Source of the DNA: Streptomyces sp. RPA4-2
Lineage (GTDB): Bacteria; Actinomycetota; Actinomycetes; Streptomycetales; Streptomycetaceae
Reading direction: 5' to 3'
Length of the DNA: 64,000 nucleotides
Assembly (NCBI RefSeq): GCF_012273515.2
Contig: NZ_CP050975.2
Coordinates: 558,001-622,000 of the forward strand
A program made the position numbers and the translations under genes. The notes beneath the pieces are model-generated. The model saw only the letters and a list, made by a program, of their open reading frames with translations. It was not told the origin of the DNA and made no database searches. This document shows, in pieces, positions 43,082-51,777 of this stretch; within the stretch, counting starts at the first letter, position 1; every line of letters begins with the position of its first letter.

Positions 43082-44902
43082 TCAGCCGGACCACCTGGCA
43101 CTCGGGGGCGGGCTGTCGTCGAGGAAGCCGCCGGACTGGTGCTGCCACAACTTCGCGTAGGCGCCGTCCGTAGCGAGCAGTTCCCGGTGGGTGCCCTGTT
43201 CGACGACCCGTCCATGGTCGATGACGACGAGCCTGTCCATCTTGGCGACCGTACTCAGCCGGTGCGCCACCACGAGCGCCGTCCTGCCGTCCATCAGCCG
43301 CCACAAGGCCTCCTGGACGAGGAGTTCACTCTCCGAGTCCAGGGCGCTGGTCGCCTCATCGAGCAGCAGGATCGGCGCGTCACGCAGGATCGCGCGGGCG
43401 AGAGCCACCCGCTGGCGCTGCCCGCCGGACAGCTTGACTCCGCGCTCGCCGACGATGGTGTCGAATCCGTCCGGCAGCGAGTCGCTGAACTCGGTGACGT
43501 GTGCCGCCTCGGCCGCGCGCCGGATCTCGGTGTCGGTGGCGTCCGGCCGGGCGAAGGCGATGTTGTCCCGCAGTGTGCGGTGGAACATGGCCGGATCCTG
43601 CGGCACATAGGCGATGGTGCTGCGCAGGTCGGCCTGGCGGAGTCTGCTGATGTCCTGCCCGCCGATCAGGATGCGGCCGGCGTCGACGTCCGTCATCCGC
43701 AGCAGCAGACGGGTGAGCGTGGTCTTGCCGCCGCCGGACCGGCCGACGAGTCCGATCTTCGATCCGTTGGCCACCGCAAGATCCAGTCCCTCGAAGAGGG
43801 GGCGCGCGCCCGCGTGGGCGAAGCAGACCCGCTCGAAGCGGACGTCAGCGGCATGGGTGCGGAGGGGTTCCGGCGAGGGCGGGTCGAGCACGGTCGGCGA
43901 GGTGAGCAGCAGTTCGGTGAACTGCGCGGCCTCGGTCATCGAACTCTCCAGGCGCCGGTAGATCTGATTGAACTCGAACATGATCCGCGTGGCGTTGGTG
44001 TAGTACGTGAAGGCGACGACGACCGCCTCCACGCCGAGTTCACCTCCGCCCAGTGCCACAGCCAGCAGCAGGCCCAGGACGTTGGTCAGCACGGACATCG
44101 GCGCGACCAGGGTGTCGATGCGCAGGTTGCCGTAGTCCCACGATCTCAGGGTGAGGCGCCGTGACTCCGCGACGCGGGACCGGTGTTCGGCGGCCTCCCG
44201 CTCCTCGGCGGCGAACGCCCTGACCGTGTCCATGTTCATCAGACTGTCGGATACGTGCCCCGACACCCGGGCGATCGCCTCCTCGCGCCGGCGGACGAGC
44301 GATTGACGGCGACGGATCAAGGGGACGACGCACACCGCGGTCAAGGCGATCATCGTGAGGAGCCCGACGACGAGAAGGGGTGCGTAGCGCCACAGCACCA
44401 CCGCGCCGAAGGCGAGCGGGACGAACCGTCCCACGACCGAGAAGGTCAGTGTGTCGACGAACTCCTCGAAGCGAGAGGCGAAGCTGAGGGTCCGCTTGGT
44501 CAGCGATCCGGCGAAGTTGTCGTGGAAGAAGGCGGCGTCCTTGGCGAAGAGTTCGTCCAAGCCGATCACGTACAGGTGCTCGATGCCGCGGGCGTCGAGC
44601 CGGTTGAGACAGTGCAGCCCGATGCGCCAGAACGCCTCCGAGAGCAACAGGACACCGGCGAAGCCGAGGACGTACGGCAGCGTGGAGTCGACGGTGGTTG
44701 CGGGGTGCTCGGCGATCCGGCCGACGAGTTTGGCGACAATGAGTGGAGCGACGTAGTTGATACCGATGTTGCCGACGGCGGGAAGCAGCAGCGCGGGCGC
44801 CGTCAGCCGGCGCCGCCGGGTCAGTTCCCGGGTGTAATAGCGCAGTGCGAGTACGACCGGGCCCTTGCCCGGTGGGGACTTGCGTGGTGCGGTCGATCCC
44901 AT
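43082..44902 (-). CDS. ABC transporter, fused permease and ATPase
   Basis: A 606-residue type IV half-exporter. The first 320 residues carry about six membrane helices (APLIVAKLV, VLGFAGVLLLSEAFWRIG, LLVVGLLTMIALTAVCVVPL and others). The C-terminal ATPase has Walker A GRSGGGKTT at 387-395, the signature LSGGQRQRVALARA, Walker B ILLLDEATSALD and the H-loop His in VVAHRLSTV. It would act as a homodimer, or with an unlinked partner, exporting a lipid or drug. No regulator gene is adjacent. Its start MGSTAPRKSPPGKG is plausible but lacks a strong ribosome site. Confidence 0.92.
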   Translation of the reverse strand: MGSTAPRKSPPGKGPVVLALRYYTRELTRRRRLTAPALLLPAVGNIGINYVAPLIVAKLVGRIAEHPATTVDSTLPYVLGFAGVLLLSEAFWRIGLHCLNRLDARGIEHLYVIGLDELFAKDAAFFHDNFAGSLTKRTLSFASRFEEFVDTLTFSVVGRFVPLAFGAVVLWRYAPLLVVGLLTMIALTAVCVVPLIRRRQSLVRRREEAIARVSGHVSDSLMNMDTVRAFAAEEREAAEHRSRVAESRRLTLRSWDYGNLRIDTLVAPMSVLTNVLGLLLAVALGGGELGVEAVVVAFTYYTNATRIMFEFNQIYRRLESSMTEAAQFTELLLTSPTVLDPPSPEPLRTHAADVRFERVCFAHAGARPLFEGLDLAVANGSKIGLVGRSGGGKTTLTRLLLRMTDVDAGRILIGGQDISRLRQADLRSTIAYVPQDPAMFHRTLRDNIAFARPDATDTEIRRAAEAAHVTEFSDSLPDGFDTIVGERGVKLSGGQRQRVALARAILRDAPILLLDEATSALDSESELLVQEALWRLMDGRTALVVAHRLSTVAKMDRLVVIDHGRVVEQGTHRELLATDGAYAKLWQHQSGGFLDDSPPPSARWSG

Positions 44903-45202
44903 TCCACCCCCGTGGTGTCGTACGACATCCCCCCTCTCCTACCGCTGAGGCCGCGGCGGCGGGGCACTGTCGCGTCGTCGGACGGTCGTACGGAGCTGCG
45001 CATGGGGACGTCGCCCTCGGGCGCGCCACGCGCCGTGCCGGACGGGCGGCCCGCACTCGATGACCGCAGGCGATCGCGTTCACACGCTCCGTCACCGACT
45101 GCAGTGTCCCGCGCGGGCGGCCGCCCGGTCCAAGCATTTCTCGGCCGATTCGACGGCCCGAGCCACCCCGGCTCGGCTCACCGGCACGGACGACCCTGCC
45201 GA
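44903..45202. other. Intergenic region upstream of the ABC exporter
   Basis: No gene is supported here. It should hold the leftward promoter of the ABC exporter. By eye no -35/-10 pair stands out. Confidence 0.4.
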
Positions 45203-45238
45203 CTCGGGGCCCTCGCCGAGGTCGGCGAGGGCCCCGAG
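45203..45238 (-). terminator. Hairpin terminator after the FUSC gene
   Basis: A perfect 17-bp inverted repeat (45203-45219 and 45222-45238) with a 2-nt centre lies 23 bp beyond the stop of the leftward FUSC gene. Confidence 0.85.
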
Positions 45239-45261
45239 TATCGAGGGTGAGTGCCCGGAGT

Positions 45262-46416
45262 TCAGTGCGCGCCGACGTGGTCCAGGTCGGCGAGCAGCCG
45301 TTCCACGTCGGTCATGAGGGAGCCGTAGACGTACCACGCACCCGGCTTGACGAGGGTGCCCCGGCCGATCAGGTCGGTCATGGCGTCGTGCCAGTCCTGC
45401 GCTTCGTCGATCGCCTCGCGGAGCTCCCCGCGGGGAGCCGTGTCCGGCGCGCCGGCGGCCGCACGCGGCCCGGCGAATCCCTGGACGGCGTCTCCGGCCA
45501 ACCGCAGGGTCTCCGCGTACCGGTCGAGGAACTGCTGCCCCAGGTGGTGGTCGGCGTGATCGTTGTGGGCATTGTCCGCCAGGGTCCGCGCGATCCCCCG
45601 GACCTGGAGCGACACCCCGCGCAGGGCACCGAACGCCTCGGCGTACGTCAGGTCCTCGCATCGGGCATGCGCGGCGCACCGAGTGTTCCAGCGCAGACTC
45701 TCGTCCGCCCGCTGCACCTCCTCCTCCGCGCTGGTGAAGCGTTCCTCCAGGTGGCGCGCTTCGTGCAGCCAGGTGTGGGCCTTGACGGTGAGGTGTCGCT
45801 GGGCCAGACCGGAACCCATGTCACGCAGCAGGCTTCCCATGTCGTGGGCCAAGCCGCGCACGGCGGCGTCGGACTCGTCCAGGTAGAGCGGAGGCAGGAC
45901 GAGGGCGTTCACGGCGACGCCGACGGCCGCGCCGACGAGGGTCTGGAGCACAGGGGACACGAGGCTGCCCACTGGGTCGGCCGCACTGGCGGCGAGTGCG
46001 ATGAGCGCGGTGGAGGCGATCTGCACACGGTCGTCCGTGGAACGGCGGGGGCCCGCCAGGACCGCGACGACGACGATGGCCACGACGCCGCCCGCGGTCG
46101 GTCCCAGCAGCCGGGCGGTCACCAGGGCGAGGACGAGCCCGGCGACCCTCGCGACCATGTTCTGAGCCGCCTGCGTCACGGATCGGTACACCGTGGAGGC
46201 GTTCACCGCGAGCAGAGCGGTCGTGACGGCCAGGTAGGGATGCCCCCCGGGGGACCACGGCGCTACCGCACCCCAGGTGAGTATGGTCGCGGCCAGGGTC
46301 TTGACGCCGTACACCGCCTGGCTGCTTCGCTTACCGCGCAACCGGTCCGTGAGGTGACGTGCCGACCCCGCCGCCTTGGCCAGGGGGTACCCCGGCAAGA
46401 CAATGGAATCCTGCAT
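45262..46416 (-). CDS. FUSC/aromatic acid exporter family membrane protein
   Basis: A 384-residue protein. The N-terminal half has about five to six membrane helices (YGVKTLAATILTWGAVAPW, YLAVTTALLAVNASTVYRSV, VARVAGLVLALVTARLLG, GGVVAIVVVAVLAG, VLQTLVGAAVGVAVNALVLPP). The C-terminal half is cytoplasmic and helical (HEARHLEERFTSAEEEVQRA). This matches the ArAE/FUSC half-type proteins, which are proposed to export aromatic acids or other organic anions. It is preceded by the leftward histidine kinase gene with a 157-bp gap, so joint control is possible. Confidence 0.82.
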   Translation of the reverse strand: MQDSIVLPGYPLAKAAGSARHLTDRLRGKRSSQAVYGVKTLAATILTWGAVAPWSPGGHPYLAVTTALLAVNASTVYRSVTQAAQNMVARVAGLVLALVTARLLGPTAGGVVAIVVVAVLAGPRRSTDDRVQIASTALIALAASAADPVGSLVSPVLQTLVGAAVGVAVNALVLPPLYLDESDAAVRGLAHDMGSLLRDMGSGLAQRHLTVKAHTWLHEARHLEERFTSAEEEVQRADESLRWNTRCAAHARCEDLTYAEAFGALRGVSLQVRGIARTLADNAHNDHADHHLGQQFLDRYAETLRLAGDAVQGFAGPRAAAGAPDTAPRGELREAIDEAQDWHDAMTDLIGRGTLVKPGAWYVYGSLMTDVERLLADLDHVGAH

Positions 46417-46573
46417 GGCCTCGAGAGTGACAGCTTTTGTCGTTATTTACAGCATGATGTCCGCCACGGTCGACGGGACCCGGCCCGGCGTGGAACGCCC
46501 GGGAACCAGCGAGGACACGGCATCTGGGAGGCGATCCGGAAGGCCCGGCCACCAGCGCGCGGAACGCCGATCG

Positions 46574-47803
46574 TCATGTCCGGCCCTCCGGCAGTGCGTC
46601 CGCCGTCGCACCGCCCTCGACCGTGGCAGAACGCAGGGGAAGTTCAGCGATCACGGTGAATCCGCCCTCAGGCCGCGGTTGCGCGCTGAGGTTCCCGCCC
46701 ACGCTGGCCGTCCGCTCCCGCATGCCGATCAGTCCATGGCCGGTTCCCTGCTGCGGCCCGTGCGGGGGGATCGCGCAGCCGTCGTCCTCGACAGTGATCG
46801 TCAGGCAGAGCCGTCCGAAGCCCAGGTGCAGCCGGGCCTTGTCCGCACTGCCGTGCTTGCGCACATTGGTCAGGGCCTCCTGGACGATGCGGTAGGCGGC
46901 CAGATCGACCGCGGGCGTCAGCGGATGGGCGGATCCGTTCCGGGTGCACAGGACGTAGAGCCCGACGCGTTCGAACGAGGCCAGGAGAGCCGGCAGCTGC
47001 GCCAGGCCCGGAATCGGATCGCGCGGTGCATCGGCATCGTCGCACTGGCGTAGCAGGCTCACGGTCGCGCGCAGCTCGTCCAGCGCAGACCGGCTCGCTT
47101 TCTGGATGTCCGTGAGAGCGGCGAGGATCTGGTCGGGCCGATCCTTCCCCACATGGGCCGCGACGCCGGCCTGAGCGTTGATCAAGGCAATGTTGTGGGC
47201 GACGATGTCGTGCAGCTCACGGGCGATCCGGACGCGCTCGGCCGCCACTCGCTGCCGTGCCTCCTGTTCACGGGTCCGCTCCGCGTGTGCCGCGCGTTCC
47301 TCCACGGCCGCGATATGGGCACGGCGCGAGCGCACCCCGTCCCCCACCGCCGCCGGCAGCGCCGTCCATGCCAGCATCGCGACGTTGCCCGGCTGCAGCC
47401 AGGAACCCGGCTCGTACACCACCTCGGCCCCGACCAGTACGGCAGCCGAAGCCGCCGCAACGCCCCAGGCGGTACGACGGTCGGTCAACGCGGCCACCGA
47501 GTAGACCGACACGATGACCGGGCTCGTCACCAGCGGACTCTCGCGGAACCCGAGCACCTGGAACGCCGCCCCGCAGCTGACCGCCAAAGCCGCTACGCCA
47601 AAGGGGTACCGGCGGCGCCACGGCAGCGCGAAGCAGCCCACCGCCGCGAGCAGGACAGCGGGCCATCTCAGGTCGAAGCGGTGCTCGCGCGGAATGATGG
47701 AGGCGGCCACGACGGACAGCACGAACAGCCCCAACGCCACTGCCACGTCGAAGGACCTGCTGCGGAGGCCATGACCTGGCCTGCTACCGATGCTCACCGC
47801 CAT
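46574..47803 (-). CDS. NarL-type sensor histidine kinase without an adjacent response regulator
   Basis: A 409-residue membrane kinase. Residues 1-155 hold four to five membrane segments (VAVALGLFVLSVVAASII, PAVLLAAVGCFALPW and others). The HisKA_3 phosphoacceptor His198 is in RIARELHDIVAHNIALINAQAG. The ATPase domain shows EALTNVRKHG and DDGCAIPPHGPQQGTGHGLIGMRER. Such kinases normally sit beside a LuxR-type response regulator gene. Here the next 157 bp hold none, only a 45-codon frame with no receiver motifs, before the FUSC gene. The partner is absent, lost or elsewhere. The ATG at 47803 is chosen from the start of homology. Confidence 0.88.
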   Translation of the reverse strand: MAVSIGSRPGHGLRSRSFDVAVALGLFVLSVVAASIIPREHRFDLRWPAVLLAAVGCFALPWRRRYPFGVAALAVSCGAAFQVLGFRESPLVTSPVIVSVYSVAALTDRRTAWGVAAASAAVLVGAEVVYEPGSWLQPGNVAMLAWTALPAAVGDGVRSRRAHIAAVEERAAHAERTREQEARQRVAAERVRIARELHDIVAHNIALINAQAGVAAHVGKDRPDQILAALTDIQKASRSALDELRATVSLLRQCDDADAPRDPIPGLAQLPALLASFERVGLYVLCTRNGSAHPLTPAVDLAAYRIVQEALTNVRKHGSADKARLHLGFGRLCLTITVEDDGCAIPPHGPQQGTGHGLIGMRERTASVGGNLSAQPRPEGGFTVIAELPLRSATVEGGATADALPEGRT

Positions 47804-48641
47804 GGCACCACCGTAGGGATACCGCCCGCGCGCTGCTCGCCGGCGAAAGCGGTCCGCAGTCGGATTTCCCAGCCCCGACAGCCCCGCACCACCCCGGCGG
47901 GAGTTGACCTCTTCGAGTGATGAGCGGGGGCCGCGAGACCGTTCTGCGGCATTGAGCGTCGTTCCCGTCGGGCCACGCGACAGGGGCTCCGAGGTCGGCA
48001 CACGGGGGCTGCCGCGCACCACTGTGCGCGGGCGGTGAGGTCGAGCGGACCGAGGTCTTCGGCGAAACGGCGTACACGATGCGGTCCAGGCCCCCCGCCG
48101 GCGAACGGCGCGACGGTGCGCAGGCGAGGCCTCCAGCGCCGCGCCCTGGCTGACTCAGCCGTGCAGGACGATGTTCCTGGGTCGCAGATCGAGTGGGACG
48201 CCCTTGACCGGGCTGTCAGCGAGGGCATGTTTCGGCCCGCGCCCTTGAATGTCGAGGTCGGTGCCCGCGCATGCGGTCGCTGCCCACAGCAGACCGAGGC
48301 GGTGCCCCCGGCCCGGCCCGGCGGCCGAGGATGCGATGCGGGCGGTCGTCGGCTCACCGGTCAGGTGACGGCCCCGGCCGGTTCCGGTGCGGTCTGGGGC
48401 CCCGCGGGGGGGGCGCGGCGGCCTGCGCGTACGCCGATGGCGACGATGACGATCCCCCCGGCGACCTCGTGCACGGTGATCACGCCGGCCACAGCGGCCG
48501 GGCCGACGATGACGGCCAGGGACAGGCCGATGTTCCGCGGCGGGCGCGGCGGGCGCGGCGGGCGCGGCGGGCGTGAGCGAGAGCCTGGGGCAGGTGGCGC
48601 GGGTCCTCACCCGTCAGCGCCCCCGTCCACGGTCTCGGTCG
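47804..48641. other. About 0.8 kb of apparently degenerate or non-coding sequence
   Basis: No convincing gene is found. On the leftward strand a hydrophobic stretch (NIGLSLAVIVGPAAVAGVIT, then VHEVAGGIVIVAIGV) around 48405-48535 looks like a remnant of a membrane protein, but it lacks a supported start. A 9-bp GC-rich repeat lies beside it at 48535-48572. The base composition and the absence of intact frames suggest decayed genes. Confidence 0.45.
48535..48572. repeat. 9-bp tandem repeat (about four units)
   Basis: The unit GCGGCGGGC is repeated about four times without interruption. It is non-coding and probably arose by slippage. Confidence 0.7.
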
Positions 48642-48683
48642 CGAGCCGCCGCCACGGGACGATCGTCCCGTGGCGGCGGCTCG
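48642..48683. terminator. Strong hairpin, probable terminator for the amidohydrolase operon
   Basis: A perfect 20-bp inverted repeat (48642-48661 and 48664-48683) with an AT centre. It lies about 120 bp beyond the end of the leftward amidohydrolase gene. Confidence 0.75.
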
Positions 48684-48805
48684 GATGCGCGGTGGTCGTG
48701 CGGCGGATCGCGATCAGCGCGGCGTCGTCGCGTCGTCGTCGAGGCGTCCGCCGGCGCGGCCGAGTAGACCGCGCCGGATGTGACGCAGACGCGAGCCTGA
48801 CCGGC

Positions 48806-49812
48806 TCAGGCCCACTCGAGCCTCGGCATCAGGCGCAGCGCGTTGTCCCGGTTGATGCCGCGGAGCTGGTGGCCGGCGATGGCCGGGTCGCTGTCAAGGG
48901 CCGGTGCCGCGATGTCGGAGACGATGTGGGCGGGGGTGGGGGCCAGTCTGTGCCGTAGAGGATCCGGGCGGGGTCGACCGTGGCCATGAGGGTGGGGGTC
49001 CAGGACGGCGACATGGGGCCCGCCGTGTCGTAGTAGAAGCGGTGCAGGTAGTCGCGTACCCGGGACGGTTCGATCTCGGGGGTGAGGTGGTTGCTGAAGA
49101 GCTCCAGGCGGGTCGCCACATGGGGGAGGAAGCCGCCGCCGTGCGGGAGGACGAAGGTGAGGTTGGGGTAGCGGTCCAGGGTGCCGTTGAGGATGAGGTT
49201 GATCGCCGCGCGAGTCGTGTCCATGAGGAAGTCGCACATGAACGGCGGCAGGCCCGGGACACCCGCCCCGTCGGCGTGGCCACCGGGTACGTCCATCGGG
49301 TGCGTGCTGATGACCGCGGAGCGGTCGTTCAGCTCGGCGAGGAGACGGTCGTGGGACGGGGCGCCGAGATAGACACCGTCCGCGCTGGTGCGGGTGCTCA
49401 CTCCGACGGCGCCGAGGTCGTCGAGGCCGTACTTCACCGACCAGCTCGACAGGTCGAGGTCGTCGAGGAAGACCGGTGTGAAGAAGGAGAAGCGGGTGGG
49501 ATGGTCCGCGGCGATTTTCGCCGCCGCCTGCAGCGCGACCCGTGCGCTCTCCTCGCGCTTGCCGCGCTCCTGGATGCGGCCGAGCATGGCGACGGTCATG
49601 ACGGTGGTGCGGATCCCCGTACGGTCCATGAGGGCGAGCGCGGAGTCGAGGTCCCAGCGGGTCCACCAGGGCAGCCTGTCGCGCCGGACCAGGCCCTGCG
49701 CCTCGGCCCAGTCGAGCCAGGCGGGCGCGGTGAAGTGGTGGTGGACGTCCACGCGGGAGGTGCGGGCGTCGTCGTCGGCCGAAGCGGACGTCGAAAGGTC
49801 GGGAGATATCAT
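48806..49812 (-). pseudogene. Amidohydrolase (ACMSD-family decarboxylase-like), frameshifted near its 3' end
   Basis: The frame from the ATG at 49812 reads as an ACMSD-like metal-dependent amidohydrolase. It has the HxH metal motif in VDVHHHF, STHPMDVPGGH, LPHGGGFLPH and YGTDWP. Just after YGTDWP the reading turns into PPPPTSSPTSRHRPL and stops. One base shifted, the expected family ending (AHIVSDIAAPALDSDPAIAG, DNALRLMPRLEWA) continues to 48806. The shift maps to two G5 runs at 48932-48942 and amounts to one missing base. It could be a real mutation, since only the last roughly 45 residues change, or a sequencing error. It lies 45 bp after the monooxygenase gene. Confidence 0.85.
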
Positions 49813-49857
49813 CGCAGGCTCTTTCCTCGTTCAGAATCGGCGTTCAGGTGGAGGCGC

Positions 49858-51555
49858 TCAGACGCGCACGTCGGATGCCGTCGCCAGCGGCTGCTCCGCC
49901 ACGGTCTCAGTCGCGGTGTTCGAGGGCGCCTCACGGCGAAGCACCGTCATCAGGGTGTCCGTGAGGGCCCGTTCCGGGTCCGGTACGAGCCTGGGTGCCC
50001 GCCAGGCCACGAAGCCGTCGGGGCGGACCAGGACGGCACCGGACTCTGCGGTGCCGTGCAGCGCCGCCCAGTCGGCCCCGTCCTCGGGGACCAGGTCGTG
50101 GTCCGCGCCGACGACGTAGCCCTCCACGGGGATGCCCAGGCTTGCGGTGACAGCACGGGCCGCAGTGAGCCAGGCCTCGCCTCCGGGGCCCGTGAGGACG
50201 ACGAAGGACCGTTCGTAGAGGTCCAGGGTGGAGATCCGCCGGCCCTCCCGGGTGGTCACCCACAGGTGGGGGGCACGGCTCCCGGGGGCGCCGCCCAACT
50301 GGAACAGCTCGGGCACGATCGGGGCGTCCGGTTCGGCGCCGACCACGGCGCCCGACGGGTAGCGATAGCACAGGGCCACCGTCAACGCGTCGGCCGGATC
50401 GTCCGGGCGCTTCTTCTCCGGGGTGTAGCCCGGGTGCTGTTCCTCGCGGGCCTGGAACAGTGCGCGGGCGGTCGTCGCGAACGCGACCGGCCGACGTTCC
50501 GTCTGGTAGGTGTCGAGCAGCCCCGGTCCGGCCCAGCCGCGCAGGGCGGCCGCGATCTTCCAGGCGAGGTTGTGGGCGTCCTGGATACCGGTGTTGGAGC
50601 CGAAAGCCCCGGTGGGGGGCATCTCGTGCGCCGAGTCACCGGCCAGGAAGACCCGGCCCTCCCCATAGCTGTCGGCCACCCGGTTCGCCGCGTGCCAGGG
50701 AGCCTTGCCGGTGACCTCGACGTCGATGTCGGGGACGCCGGCCGCGGCGCGGATGTGGGCGAGGATGCGCTCGTCGGTGAAGTCGTCCAGCGTCTCGCCC
50801 CGGTCCGGGGCCCAGGGGGCGTGGAAGACCCACTGCTCGCGGTTGTCCACCGGCAGCAGGGCACCCTCTCCGGCGGAATCGGTGAGATAGCAGACGACGA
50901 AGCGCCTGCCGCCGACGACGTCCTGCAGCTTCTTGCTGCGGAACGTGACGCTCACGTTGTGGAACAGCGCGCCCGGTCCCGACTGGGTGATGCCCAGCCG
51001 CTCGCGCACCGGGCTGCGGGGACCGTCGGCGGCCACGAGGTACCGGGCGTGCACGATGCGTGTCTCGCCGCTGTCACGGTCCCTTACCTCCGCGTGCACC
51101 CCTTCGGCGTCCTGGGTGAAGTCGACCAGCTCGGTGCCGAAGCGGATGTCGCCGCCGAGGGAGCGGGCGTGGCGCAGGAGGACGGGCTCGAGGTCGTTCT
51201 GACTGCAGAGGCACCAGCCGGAGGAGGTGATCCGCGACAGGGACGGACCCTTGTCGATGGCCTTGACGATCCACCGGCCGTCGCCGCCGGAGAGCGTGCT
51301 CACCTGGAGGACGCCGTCGTTTCCGGCCAGGGCGCCCGCCGCGGCGCGGATGTCCGGCTCGACGCCGGCGGTCCGGAACAGCTCCATGGTGCGCAGGTTG
51401 TTCCCACGGCCGCGGGGGTGGGTGGACGTCGCAGCGCGACGCTCGACGAGAAGGTGCTCGACGCCGAGGCGACCGAGAAAGACTGACGTGGACAGGCCCA
51501 CCAGTGAGCCGCCCACCACCAGAACTGGTACCGATTCCACGGCTCGTCTGCTCAT
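49858..51555 (-). CDS. FAD-dependent aromatic monooxygenase (PheA/TfdB type)
   Basis: A 565-residue class A flavoprotein hydroxylase. The FAD-binding GGSLVGLSTSVFLGRLG is at the N-terminus, AADGPRSPVRERLGI is the DG motif, and FLAGDSAHEMPPTGAFGSNTG with DAHNLAWK is the GD motif. A thioredoxin-like C-terminal third follows, as in phenol hydroxylases and polyketide hydroxylases (aklavinone hydroxylase, RdmE-like). It uses NAD(P)H and O2 to hydroxylate an aromatic ring. The amidohydrolase of the decarboxylase family directly downstream suggests a short aromatic-acid pathway. It is divergent from a P450 gene. Confidence 0.9.
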   Translation of the reverse strand: MSRRAVESVPVLVVGGSLVGLSTSVFLGRLGVEHLLVERRAATSTHPRGRGNNLRTMELFRTAGVEPDIRAAAGALAGNDGVLQVSTLSGGDGRWIVKAIDKGPSLSRITSSGWCLCSQNDLEPVLLRHARSLGGDIRFGTELVDFTQDAEGVHAEVRDRDSGETRIVHARYLVAADGPRSPVRERLGITQSGPGALFHNVSVTFRSKKLQDVVGGRRFVVCYLTDSAGEGALLPVDNREQWVFHAPWAPDRGETLDDFTDERILAHIRAAAGVPDIDVEVTGKAPWHAANRVADSYGEGRVFLAGDSAHEMPPTGAFGSNTGIQDAHNLAWKIAAALRGWAGPGLLDTYQTERRPVAFATTARALFQAREEQHPGYTPEKKRPDDPADALTVALCYRYPSGAVVGAEPDAPIVPELFQLGGAPGSRAPHLWVTTREGRRISTLDLYERSFVVLTGPGGEAWLTAARAVTASLGIPVEGYVVGADHDLVPEDGADWAALHGTAESGAVLVRPDGFVAWRAPRLVPDPERALTDTLMTVLRREAPSNTATETVAEQPLATASDVRV

Positions 51556-51777
51556 CGGCTGATCCCCTATCGTCTGTCGTCATCGTCGGTCGTCCGAAGC
51601 CGAACGCCCCAACCATGGGAAACGGCGACTCGGGGACTTTCCATTCGGCATCAACTCTTCGCCCGCTTCCCGGGTCCCGCACCTCTTGTTGCTCCGATCG
51701 CGACGCCGCGGCCCGTCGCCGCACCGGATGGGCTAAGGACGTTTGCTGGCGGCTGCCCACCGGGAACCGTCGAGGCC

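Noticed and set aside
48155..48610. A leftward frame of 151 codons as a gene
   Set aside because: It has Ala-Pro repeats and Arg-rich sequence, no ribosome site and no family features. A hydrophobic stretch in another frame suggests decay rather than a gene.
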